A DNA stretch of 64,000 nucleotides from Erysipelotrichaceae bacterium (GTDB lineage: Bacteria > Bacillota_I > Bacilli_A > Erysipelotrichales > Erysipelotrichaceae): contig JALENJ010000003.1 in assembly GCA_022767445.1 (NCBI GenBank), positions 30,940 through 94,939 of the forward strand. The letters run 5' to 3'. Positions 1 through 7,089 of this stretch are shown piece after piece. Both the position numbers and the translations under genes were made by a program. Position 1 is the first letter of the stretch; each line of letters starts with the position of its first letter. The notes under the pieces are model-generated. The model did no database searches and was not told the DNA's origin. It was given only the letters and a program-made list of their open reading frames with translations.

Positions 1-933
1 TTGAATGTAAAGATTTCTTTCTTGTATAGATGTAATACATCACAACATACTTTATTTACGATAAATGCGACAACAAATGGAACTACAATCCAGCTCAATA
101 ATATGATTACAATGTTGATATTACCAGCATTGAGAGCTGCTAATGGTGATACAAGTCCTACAAAACCAAATCCTGCAGATGCTGGAGTTCCGACCATCTG
201 GAAGATAAGAACACTTAAGGAACTGATCGTAGCTGTAATCATAACTGGAAGTCCAATAATTGGATGTGTTAAGAAGTTAGGAATCATCATCTTCATTGCG
301 CCTAGTCCAATCGCAACTGTAGAAAGTGGACTGATAATGATAATTGAGAATGACATCGCAATTAGAATACTCATTAAGAATGGTTGTAATGTTGTAAATG
401 TGTTAATTCCTTGACTAATTAAAGCAGTAATCATGGATACATATGGAAGTGTTAATGTACCAATGTGACCAACACCTGTACCAACGATAATTGGTAGTAA
501 TACTAAGTTCAATGAACCGAGTTTTGCACTGATGAGACGAACAACTAGAATTGCGATAGCAGCCGTTAACATTGTGTTGATAACATCACCAATACCGGCA
601 AGTTGGAAAATGTTAGCTGTATTTCCATTTAACGTTACTTCGACATACTTCCAAGCTCCTGATCCAATAAAGGCAGCTCCACCAACACAGGATGATTGAA
701 TTGGATTTAGCTTGAACTGCATGGAAATCAAGTAACCAGCCATGATTGGTGTAAAGAATTGGAATACTTGTACGATGTGTAACCAGTTGGCAAATAATGG
801 ATTTGACGCAAATTGTTTAAAGAATGTTGCTAGAATAGCATTTGGAATCAACGCAACGACAATAGCGATTGTTGCGCCATTAAGAATCTTCAATATAAAA
901 GATCCTATCGTTTTTTTTATCTTTTTCAGACAT
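1..933 (-). CDS. PTS sugar transporter subunit IIC (EIIC_2 type), partial, frameshifted near start
   Basis: The reverse strand encodes a polytopic membrane protein running off the left edge. Repeated hydrophobic helices and the segments GTGVGHIGTL, LQPFLMSILIAMSF, and ASAGFGFVGLVSPLAALNAG resemble the PTS_EIIC_2 family, permease components of phosphotransferase sugar uptake. A well placed ATG at 931-933 with a G-rich ribosome site reads MSEKDKKNDRI and then stops. The permease frame is entered only if one base is dropped from an A8 run (T8 at 911-918 on the plus strand), giving MSEKDKKTIGSFILK. Without the slip, translation would have to start at CTG 929-927 or TTG 893-891. The sugar is unknown. 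It may be phase variable, a recent mutation or a sequencing error. Confidence 0.75.
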
Positions 934-971
934 AAAATATTTCCCCCCTTCTATATAAATTATATGAATAG

Positions 972-1008
972 TAATCACATGATCTTGCCAGTCAACAACA
1001 TGTGATTA
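972..1008 (-). promoter_or_regulatory. Inverted repeat in leader of the PTS IIC gene
   Basis: A perfect 10-bp inverted repeat (TAATCACATG at 972-981 and CATGTGATTA at 999-1008) separated by 17 bases lies about 40 bases upstream of the PTS start. No T-run follows on the gene's strand, so an operator or a leader hairpin is more likely than a terminator. The regulator is not identifiable from the window. Confidence 0.4.
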
Positions 1009-1141
1009 TTTTTACTACATAAAGCATAGCCTCTAATTTTATGTCAAACAAGATATATTATCTAAAAACAAGAAAATAAGTTTCATAAAGATAACGAAGT
1101 TACTAAACAAGAAATAAAATGTAAAAAAAATCTACGAGAAA

Positions 1142-1163
1142 AAGAATCCCATTTGGGATTCTT
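1142..1163 (-). terminator. Rho-independent terminator after jag
   Basis: AAGAATCCC pairs with GGGATTCTT around a 4-base loop and is followed on the minus strand by TTTTTCTC. It sits about 20 bases past the jag stop and ends the rpmH-rnpA-yidC-jag unit. Confidence 0.8.
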
Positions 1164-1183
1164 ACAGTATACAGATGTACTGA

Positions 1184-1825
1184 TTATTCAGACATGTTAG
1201 GAATTTCTTCCTGTGGTTCATCAGCTACGTAGCGAATGCAGAGATGACGGAAGGAACCTTCTCCCTCTGAATCTGTCTTGATGTTATGCCACTCACTCAA
1301 TGTCTTGTGGATGACTTTTCTTTCATCATTTGGCATTGGATCTAGTTCTACATCTACTTTAGAACGTTGTACTTGTTTCGCAATACGCTTAGCCATTGAA
1401 CGAATCTTATAGTATCTTTCTTCTTTATAGTGATTGATATCGATGAGAACATCAATACGCTTATCAAATTCAGAGTTTACAGCAGCACGTAATACGGTAT
1501 TAAATGCGGCTAAAGTCTTACCCATCTTACCGATTAAGATAGCGTTGTTGTCAGAATTGAGGTTGATTGTAAAGCTATCATTTAACTCCTCTAAAGCAAC
1601 TTCAATATCCAAGTCGATATTTGTAAAGAAGTCACCTAAATAATCGAAGATGAATTCTTTTACATCATCTAATGTATATACTTTAGCAGTAACAGAATCA
1701 CTGATTCCAAGTAAATCCTTCTTTTCTTCAATCACTTTATATTCAAGCTCATTCATAGAAACACCTTTTTCTTCGGCGGCATTTTGTAGAAGCTCATCTA
1801 GTGATTTAGCTGTATATACCTGCAT
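1184..1825 (-). CDS. jag: RNA-binding protein Jag (KhpB), Jag_N-KH-R3H
   Basis: A 213-residue cytoplasmic RNA-binding protein of the Jag/KhpB family, which pairs with KhpA and affects cell elongation and division in Firmicutes. The N-terminal Jag_N domain (about 1-50) begins MQVYTAKSLDELLQNAAEEK. A KH domain follows (about 75-145, with the GKMGKTLAAFN loop), then a C-terminal R3H domain (about 150-210) with the signature RKVIHKTL. The start codon shares a base with the yidC stop (1825), so the two genes are translationally coupled in the usual yidC-jag order. Confidence 0.95.
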   Translation of the reverse strand: MQVYTAKSLDELLQNAAEEKGVSMNELEYKVIEEKKDLLGISDSVTAKVYTLDDVKEFIFDYLGDFFTNIDLDIEVALEELNDSFTINLNSDNNAILIGKMGKTLAAFNTVLRAAVNSEFDKRIDVLIDINHYKEERYYKIRSMAKRIAKQVQRSKVDVELDPMPNDERKVIHKTLSEWHNIKTDSEGEGSFRHLCIRYVADEPQEEIPNMSE

Positions 1826-2733
1826 TATCTCAAGCCTTCTTTCTCTGCGTTCTTGTTGATAATATTCTGAACAATTAATGTCTTGATAATATCTACGATA
1901 TTACGGATGAACCAGAATAGAGACATACCTGATTGCCACATCAAACCAAAGATCAATACCATACCAATCATATATACCTGCATCATTGTATTCTGATTAT
2001 TTGTAGGTTCAGGTTTACGATGATGTTTCGCAGCGTCTGCAGCAGCCTTCTTCTTTTGGAAGTAGATAGGTAACAACACAAGTCCTACCTGTGTAACAGC
2101 CATCAATAAGAATAAGATGATGTATGGTAATCCACCAACATTACCAGTGAATAACATACGGAATCCATCAGAAGGTCTAACCTGTAGGTTCATACCTAAG
2201 AATGTACCATTTACAACAGATTCAGCACGTTGAATTGCCATATACATTGCCATAATAACTGGTAGCTGGATAAACTGTATCAACATCATGGAACCAGGAT
2301 TGACATTGTACTTCTTCATCAACTGTTGTTGTTCTTGAGCCATGCGCATTCTTGAAGCTTGATCATCACGACCTTCATACTTGCGTTGAATTTTATTCAA
2401 CTCTGGTTGAATCATCTGCATTCTTTGCATACCCATTTGGGAATTCAAAGTTAAGGCAGCGAGTGTACCATTGACAACTACAGTAACAAACGCAATTGCA
2501 CCACCAACAGTTAATACAGGTGCTAAGTGATTTAATAGCCAGCTAATAGGCCAAACAAATAAAGCACTAAACCAGTTTTCAGACTGGAAGATATCACCAA
2601 AAGTAGTAGCGTTAGAAATTAAAATAATGTTTCCATTCGCATCTTTTGGTACCGTACAACCAGTTGCAGTTACAACGATTGTAACGATTGCCATCAAGGC
2701 AAGAATTTTTTTTGTACGAGGGGTAAATTTCAT
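1825..2733 (-). CDS. yidC: Membrane protein insertase YidC (Oxa1/SpoIIIJ family)
   Basis: A 302-residue insertase that places proteins into the cytoplasmic membrane alone or with Sec. It starts with a lipoprotein signal (charged MKFTPRTKK, hydrophobic stretch, lipobox ending TATGC at residue 26), typical of Gram-positive YidC. The 60KD_IMP core follows, with helices around 55-95, 150-170, 205-230 and 250-290, and the cytosolic hairpin rich in M, Q and R (MQRMQMIQPELNKIQRKY). It is in the canonical rpmH-rnpA-yidC-jag order, 20 bases after rnpA. Confidence 0.95.
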   Translation of the reverse strand: MKFTPRTKKILALMAIVTIVVTATGCTVPKDANGNIILISNATTFGDIFQSENWFSALFVWPISWLLNHLAPVLTVGGAIAFVTVVVNGTLAALTLNSQMGMQRMQMIQPELNKIQRKYEGRDDQASRMRMAQEQQQLMKKYNVNPGSMMLIQFIQLPVIMAMYMAIQRAESVVNGTFLGMNLQVRPSDGFRMLFTGNVGGLPYIILFLLMAVTQVGLVLLPIYFQKKKAAADAAKHHRKPEPTNNQNTMMQVYMIGMVLIFGLMWQSGMSLFWFIRNIVDIIKTLIVQNIINKNAEKEGLR

Positions 2734-2753
2734 ATTTTCTCCTTATATGTGAA

Positions 2754-3086
2754 CTACTTAATTTTAGCCTTTATTAGTAGTTTTTCCAAGTTATTTTTAT
2801 TATCTGCATAGCTTTGTGAAGGATAATCAAAACGAACAATCAAAACAAAGTCAAAATCAGTATTTTTAAAATCAATCAATTCTTGGCACATCATACGTAC
2901 TTGACGTTTATATAAGTTTCGATGTACTGCATTTCCTAACTTTTTGGAAACAGATATTCCAATCCGAGCTTCCTCCTCAACCTTTGGTTGAAAGTACAGT
3001 ACAAATGATTGATTTACTACTTTTTTTCCTTTTTTGATTAGCGTTTGAAAATCTTCCGCTTTCTTAACACGATTTTTAACTTTCAT
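2754..3086 (-). CDS. rnpA: Ribonuclease P protein component
   Basis: A 110-residue basic protein that assists the RNase P RNA in cutting 5' leaders from precursor tRNAs. The family signature is clear: RIGISVSKKLGNAVHRNLYKRQVR, here around residues 41-64, contains the conserved RNxxKRxxR element. Its length matches the family (about 110-120). It lies between rpmH and yidC as in most bacteria, with a terminator-like hairpin upstream that may reduce its expression relative to rpmH. Confidence 0.95.
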   Translation of the reverse strand: MKVKNRVKKAEDFQTLIKKGKKVVNQSFVLYFQPKVEEEARIGISVSKKLGNAVHRNLYKRQVRMMCQELIDFKNTDFDFVLIVRFDYPSQSYADNKNNLEKLLIKAKIK

Positions 3087-3105
3087 CTAGAACCTCTACA
3101 GTAAG

Positions 3106-3130
3106 AAAAAACCACCATTGGTGGTTTTTT
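3106..3130 (-). terminator. Hairpin between rpmH and rnpA
   Basis: A near-perfect palindrome, AAAAAACCACCA facing TGGTGGTTTTTT, begins at the rpmH stop and ends before rnpA. It has a T-run in either direction. It probably works as a partial terminator or processing site that gives more rpmH than rnpA message. Confidence 0.65.
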
Positions 3131-3263
3131 AAGCAGATAAGACCTTTCTTCCCTTAGCTCTACGTCTGTTGATAACTTTACGTCCACCTACAGTAGCCAT
3201 ACGGGCTCTAAAGCCATGTGTAGCTTTACTCTTTTTCTTGCTTGGTTGGTATGTTCTCTTCAT
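3129..3263 (-). CDS. rpmH: 50S ribosomal protein L34
   Basis: A 44-residue ORF, too short for many ORF callers. It begins [18 protein letters not shown] and ends with the basic tail GRKVLSA; the L34 signatures RTYQPSKKK and HGFRARM are intact. A strong GGAGGT lies 7 bases upstream of the chosen ATG; another ATG at 3267 is out of frame. L34 is a structural protein of the large ribosomal subunit. In most bacteria dnaA is divergently transcribed just upstream, but here the upstream DNA is an IS3 remnant. Confidence 0.97.
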   Translation of the reverse strand: MKRTYQPSKKKSKATHGFRARMATVGGRKVINRRRAKGRKVLSA

Positions 3264-3438
3264 TCATGCCACCTCCAATTACTCTTTTTTTGAACATATG
3301 CTCTAAAATAATACTTTTTGAAGAATGAAATGTCAATGAATACTATGAAATTCGTGAAAATATTCTGAGTTGATGTTGATATTATCATAATGAAATAAAA
3401 GGAGAAATATTCCATTTCATGAATGTAAACTACTATGA

Positions 3439-3675
3439 AAACTGTATTATGGATATGAGAAAGAATTTAAATCATTCGAAGAGTTTACAGCTGCAGTAGA
3501 AGAATATATCGATTATTATAACAATAGAAGAATTCAGGCAAAAACAAAATGGATGACACCTGTGCAATACAGGATGGCATCCATGTGTTCAGTCCAGTTC
3601 AAATATGTGTCCAGGATTCTGGCTACATATCATATTTACAGTATCTTTGGTATATCTTTCTTTTTTGAAAATTAA
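3439..3675 (+). pseudogene. IS3-family transposase OrfB, C-terminal remnant
   Basis: The frame opens with KLYYGYEKEFKSFEEF and continues to DYYNNRRIQAKTKWMTPVQY, the hallmark end of the IS3/IS150 integrase domain (catalytic-domain tail with YNxxRxQ and MTPxxYR). Roughly the last 50 residues of the enzyme are recognisable; the rest and the start codon are gone. The following bases (TGTTCAGTCCAGTTC, then TGTCCAGGATTCTGG) look like the right end of such an element. It is a dead relic filling the gap beside rpmH. Confidence 0.85.
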
Positions 3676-3720
3676 AAGGCTTGTATTTTGAAACAAAACA
3701 TATATGATGAGCTTATAAAG

Positions 3721-3801
3721 GAAATGCATTGGAGGATACATTGTATGAAAGAGTATGATGTTCACCATCTATGTGTTGCAAGGTATAAGACCGGCATTTA
3801 G
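3721..3801 (+). repeat. Diverged repeat copy 1 carrying an 18-codon peptide ORF
   Basis: The segment resembles 11609-11689. Each copy has a purine-rich ribosome site, then an 18-codon ORF. Here it is MKEYDVHHLCVARYKTGI (3745-3801, stop TAG), with TGGAGG 10 bases or so upstream. The second copy reads MKAKHIHNLCVSRYKTGI. Weaker similarity continues past the stop (FSLYYFN against FSLF-YYYNF in the read-through), so this could also be the start of a decayed longer gene. Function unknown. Confidence 0.6.
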
Positions 3802-3872
3802 TTTTCTCTTTATTATTTCAACTGGTTAAGAGACAAAGGAAAATTTTTTACAATAACATTACAATTGTATTC

Positions 3873-4505
3873 ATGGGTAGTAATTTAATAGTTAATTTTG
3901 CAAATGATAATGATGAACAAAGTCAACCAGATGATCCAGTTATACATCATATAAAACGTTATACCGCGGTTGGGGGTGGGATATTGATTAAATTGGTTAT
4001 TATACTGTTTTGTGCAATATTATCTTCATGCAACATAGATAGTAAAAAAACGACTTCAGTAAATCAGTCGGATAAGATAGAGTATTTTTCCTCAGATTCT
4101 ATTGACACATATACTTTTAAATATTCTAATGAGTCTAATTTTAAAGGAATAGAGATAGTATATGCAGAATGTGATAGTGGAATGCTTATCGAGAAAGAAA
4201 GCCATGTTTTTGAATTAAATAATAACAGTATACTGAAGATGGTAGTGTCAAATACAGATGTTGATATTTACTATTCTATGGAAAACGATTCTGAAAAACA
4301 TATCCAATTTTTATCATCATTAGACTATACGGAAAATCAAGAAATCTCATATACACTAAAACAAGATAGGGAGTTAACATTAGGGGATGTTTTGTTATAT
4401 TTAGATGCTAGGGATATGACATCTATACAATCGGAAGTTTATAATGATTGGAAAAATTTTGAGGGATTTAATGCGAGAGCGGTGATTCTTAGATTTACTA
4501 AGTAA
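3873..4505 (+). CDS. Hypothetical lipoprotein
   Basis: A 210-residue ORF from the first ATG. Residues 38-53 form a lipoprotein signal (LIKLVIILFCAILSSC, cysteine at 53), so the working start is more likely TTG at 3984, preceded by GGGGGTGGG, giving about 173 residues. The first 37 residues (rich in N, D and Q) are probably not part of the mature gene. After the cysteine the protein is acidic and soluble, with no family I recognise. It sits in a region of IS debris and differs from its neighbours in lower GC, suggesting transfer. It ends at a hairpin shared with the convergent carboxypeptidase gene. Confidence 0.6.
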   Translation: MGSNLIVNFANDNDEQSQPDDPVIHHIKRYTAVGGGILIKLVIILFCAILSSCNIDSKKTTSVNQSDKIEYFSSDSIDTYTFKYSNESNFKGIEIVYAECDSGMLIEKESHVFELNNNSILKMVVSNTDVDIYYSMENDSEKHIQFLSSLDYTENQEISYTLKQDRELTLGDVLLYLDARDMTSIQSEVYNDWKNFEGFNARAVILRFTK

Positions 4506-4571
4506 ATATAATATCTAAATTGCAATAATAAGTTGAACATCATTAGTGAATCATCCTTTAAGCAGTAAAAG

Positions 4572-4630
4572 AAAAGAGGTTGTAAATGAAGTAAATCTAT
4601 GAGATTTACATAAACATTACGACCTCTTTT
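4572..4630. terminator. Bidirectional terminator between convergent genes
   Basis: AAAAGAGGTTGTAA pairs with the complementary TTACGACCTCTTTT, with an inner GTAAATCTATGAGATTTAC stem. It has A and T runs on both sides and lies between the lipoprotein gene (plus) and the carboxypeptidase gene (minus). Confidence 0.75.
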
Positions 4631-4650
4631 AGTTTTGTATGATTCTTGTT

Positions 4651-5436
4651 TTATTTTGTGACTTGGAAGAATTCTTCAAATGTTAAATCTGTTCCACCTT
4701 GTTCATACATCGCTGTTGAAACATCTGTTCCTACAAAGCGATAATGCCATGGCATATATGCATATCCTGTAATACTTTGTTTATTTTCTGGATAGCGTAG
4801 GATAAAGCCATAAGTATGTGCGTTGGCGTATAACCATTGTCCTGCTGGTGTATTTGCGAAATCTGTAGAGCTTGTACCAGTAGGTGTATCTGTAAAATCT
4901 AGGGCAAGACCTGTTTGGTTTTCGCTGTATCCTGCTTTTGCGGTTGTTTCCTCTGCTTGGCTTTCACCTAAACGACTTACACGATCTTCGTAAAGTGTCT
5001 GTTGTTCATCATAGGAGCGATATCCAGCAGTCACATATAGCTTAATTCCAGCCGCATCTGCTGCCGCAATCATGGACTTAGCCGCATCACCTGCATCCTG
5101 ACGAATCTGAATGACATCGACAGTACTTTGCAGATATGGTGTTGCTAGGTTTGTTGGGACAAAGTCACGTGATAATGAATGTTGCTTATCAACAAGAACT
5201 GTAACGCTATTTGGGTCGGTTAGGTTAGAAGGTAGTGCTGAAGCAGATGGCTCTGGACTAGCTTCTGTATTAGATGAGGCGGTTGTATCAGTTGTTGTAG
5301 GTTGTTTTCTGATTAGTTCTGGATGGCTATTCACGTATACTGCTACACAGAATACACATACAGATATCACTAATAAGAATTTTAATAGTGTAGTAACACT
5401 AAAAAATTTATTTTTTATTTTTCTATCGTTTTCCAT
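4651..5436 (-). CDS. D-alanyl-D-alanine carboxypeptidase, VanY/LdcB family (copy 1)
   Basis: A peptidase M15B enzyme that trims the C-terminal D-alanine (or acts as an L,D-carboxypeptidase) of peptidoglycan stem peptides outside the cell. The open frame extends to 5670, but ATG 5436 has AAAGGAAA 5 bases upstream and yields MENDRKIKNKFF plus one membrane anchor (LLKFLLVISVCVFCVAVYV). Zinc-site motifs are visible: YVTAGYRSYDEQQTLY, SENQTGLALDFTD (H replaced by L in the usual SxHxxGxAxD), and MPWHYRFVG near the end. The M15 histidine expected in the middle motif is therefore changed, as also in the paralogue at 21995. About 261 residues. Confidence 0.85.
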   Translation of the reverse strand: MENDRKIKNKFFSVTTLLKFLLVISVCVFCVAVYVNSHPELIRKQPTTTDTTASSNTEASPEPSASALPSNLTDPNSVTVLVDKQHSLSRDFVPTNLATPYLQSTVDVIQIRQDAGDAAKSMIAAADAAGIKLYVTAGYRSYDEQQTLYEDRVSRLGESQAEETTAKAGYSENQTGLALDFTDTPTGTSSTDFANTPAGQWLYANAHTYGFILRYPENKQSITGYAYMPWHYRFVGTDVSTAMYEQGGTDLTFEEFFQVTK

Positions 5437-5496
5437 AACATTTCCTTTATATATAATGCAAAAGTATTTTAACATATAACAAAAATTTGGTAAATT

Positions 5497-5526
5497 TTGA
5501 ACATTGTTCACGACTTCTTGTATAAT
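5497..5526 (+). promoter_or_regulatory. Sigma-A type promoter for the 5552-6996 operon
   Basis: TTGAAC (5497-5502), an 18-base spacer and a perfect TATAAT (5521-5526) precede AGGAG and the ATG at 5552. Confidence 0.7.
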
Positions 5527-5551
5527 GATAGCGAGATTAGGAGAACAAAAT

Positions 5552-6418
5552 ATGAATCCAAGAAATTTTTTAACAATCGCAATGTATGTTGTGATGGCAT
5601 ATCTGATTATACGTATGTTTCTATCCTCTAAAAGAAACGGAAAGAATCGTTTGATTATTGATGCGGTCAAGAATCTTGAAGATAAAGAAGTTTACTTCGC
5701 AAAAGTGGATGAATTGATTCATCAAATCAATGATCCTGAGTTTGTAAACAAGGGAATTGTTTTGAAGCTTTGGGGACTTGCATATCACAATGATGTAGAT
5801 AGCTTTGAAGAGGTATTAAATACTTTAGATGTCAAAGCATTAATTGAAGATAAGAAGGGTGTTGTATCTATCGATATCAATGAGGATTCCTTCTTCTATC
5901 TATATCTAGCAATTCCAAATATGTTACATCATATTGGCAGAGATGATTTACGTACAGTATTACGTACGAAGATGAGTGAGTATGATACTTTACTTGATAA
6001 ACAGATGTCCAAAGAATTATCTGCACAGTTTGATAAGTTCTATGATGGACAAGATGATCGTGGTCAAGTATTCTATGAAAGCTTGATGGAAGGTGAATAT
6101 GAAGGATATATCTATTCCAAGACAATGATCAGTATCTACAAGAACCTAGCCAATGCGGTGTTGTACAAGATTTATCAAGATCAGGCTAAGTTTGATCAAC
6201 TAGAAGAGATGAAGCCTATGCTTGAAAATTTCAATCAATCTAACGTTGGAAGAAGATGGGTTCGTAATCTGGATATTCAATTGGATAGTGATGATGATCA
6301 TCATAACGAAGATGACAAACAAGATGATACACAAGAACCATCGCAAGAAAATCTATCCGAAACAATGGTATTAGAGAAACTTACGGATGCGGATACGAAA
6401 GAGGACACAAAAGAATGA
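5552..6418 (+). CDS. Conserved hypothetical membrane-anchored protein upstream of pth
   Basis: A 288-residue protein with one N-terminal membrane helix (FLTIAMYVVMAYLIIRMF) and a cytoplasmic helical body, ending in a very acidic low-complexity tail (DSDDDHHNEDDKQDD). ATG 5552 is chosen over the frame's first start at 5504 because AGGAG lies 7 bases upstream and the -10 box covers the earlier start. The stop overlaps the pth start (ATGA), so the genes are coupled. The body (about 30-230) may be a tetratricopeptide-like helical repeat, but I see no firm signature. Function unknown. Confidence 0.8.
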   Translation: MNPRNFLTIAMYVVMAYLIIRMFLSSKRNGKNRLIIDAVKNLEDKEVYFAKVDELIHQINDPEFVNKGIVLKLWGLAYHNDVDSFEEVLNTLDVKALIEDKKGVVSIDINEDSFFYLYLAIPNMLHHIGRDDLRTVLRTKMSEYDTLLDKQMSKELSAQFDKFYDGQDDRGQVFYESLMEGEYEGYIYSKTMISIYKNLANAVLYKIYQDQAKFDQLEEMKPMLENFNQSNVGRRWVRNLDIQLDSDDDHHNEDDKQDDTQEPSQENLSETMVLEKLTDADTKEDTKE

Positions 6419-6996
6419 AGTTAATTGCTGGATTAGGTAACCCTGGCAAGGAATATGAAAAGACTAGACATAACTGTGGATTTCTTGCGATTGATGCACT
6501 CGCAAAGAATCTAAATTTATCCATCACATCCCAGAAGTTTGATGCGCTTATCGCAACGACGCATATCAATGGAGAAGCTGTGATGTTGATGAAGCCGTTA
6601 ACATACATGAACGCTTCTGGTAGTGCTGTATCTCAGGCTGTTAAGTTTTATAAGATTCAACCTGAGGATATTCTTGTCTTGCATGATGATATGGATTTAC
6701 CAGTTGGGTCATTGCGAATTCGTAAGAATGGATCTGGTGGTGGTCAAAAGGGTATGAAGTCTATTATCAGTTCTTTGGGTACGGATCAGATTGCGCGAAT
6801 TCGTATTGGTGTTGGTCATAGTGAAGTTGGTAATCATGATGTGGTTCCTGATTGGGTGTTATCACCTGTATCCAAACAGGAAAAGGGAACCTTTGATGAA
6901 AGTATTGCACAGGCCGCAAAAGCTGCGGAAGCTTGGGTGAGTGAGCCGATGGAAATCGTTATGTCCAAATACAACATAAAGAAGAAAAATAAGTAA
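6415..6996 (+). CDS. pth: Peptidyl-tRNA hydrolase
   Basis: A 193-residue cytosolic esterase that releases peptides from tRNAs dropped by ribosomes, recycling the tRNA. Family motifs are complete: KLIAGLGNPGKEYEKTRHN with the catalytic His near residue 20, MKPLTYMNASG, VLHDDMDLPVG with the catalytic Asp, and SGGGQKGMKSII. It starts by ATGA overlap with the preceding gene and is followed by a terminator. pth next to mfd is the usual Firmicutes arrangement near the origin. Confidence 0.97.
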   Translation: MKLIAGLGNPGKEYEKTRHNCGFLAIDALAKNLNLSITSQKFDALIATTHINGEAVMLMKPLTYMNASGSAVSQAVKFYKIQPEDILVLHDDMDLPVGSLRIRKNGSGGGQKGMKSIISSLGTDQIARIRIGVGHSEVGNHDVVPDWVLSPVSKQEKGTFDESIAQAAKAAEAWVSEPMEIVMSKYNIKKKNK

Positions 6997-6997
6997 G

Positions 6998-7022
6998 CTG
7001 CTATCGATTGATAGCAGTTTTC
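6998..7022 (+). terminator. Terminator after pth
   Basis: CTGCTATC-GATT-GATAGCAG followed by TTTTCTC begins two bases after the pth stop. Confidence 0.85.
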
Positions 7023-7045
7023 TCACTGTAGAATCAAGAAACGTA

Positions 7046-7067
7046 TATAATAGTATCGCTAAAGGAG
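7046..7067 (+). promoter_or_regulatory. -10 box and ribosome site upstream of mfd
   Basis: TATAAT at 7046-7051 and AAAGGAG at 7061-7067 lie before mfd. The ribosome site is 22 bases from the first ATG (7090), further than normal. The in-frame codon ATC at 7075 is at normal distance, giving IEHNKMPNW, so the start is uncertain. Confidence 0.6.
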
Positions 7068-7089
7068 AATACATATCGAACACAATAAA

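Noticed and set aside
3270..3450. Possible replication origin beside rpmH
   Set aside because: No cluster of TTATCCACA-like DnaA boxes and no dnaA gene; the sequence is IS debris.
4651..5670. Longer N-terminus for the first carboxypeptidase (start 5670)
   Set aside because: The extra 78 residues overlap the divergent promoter and show no family similarity; ATG 5436 has a strong ribosome site and begins right before the membrane anchor.
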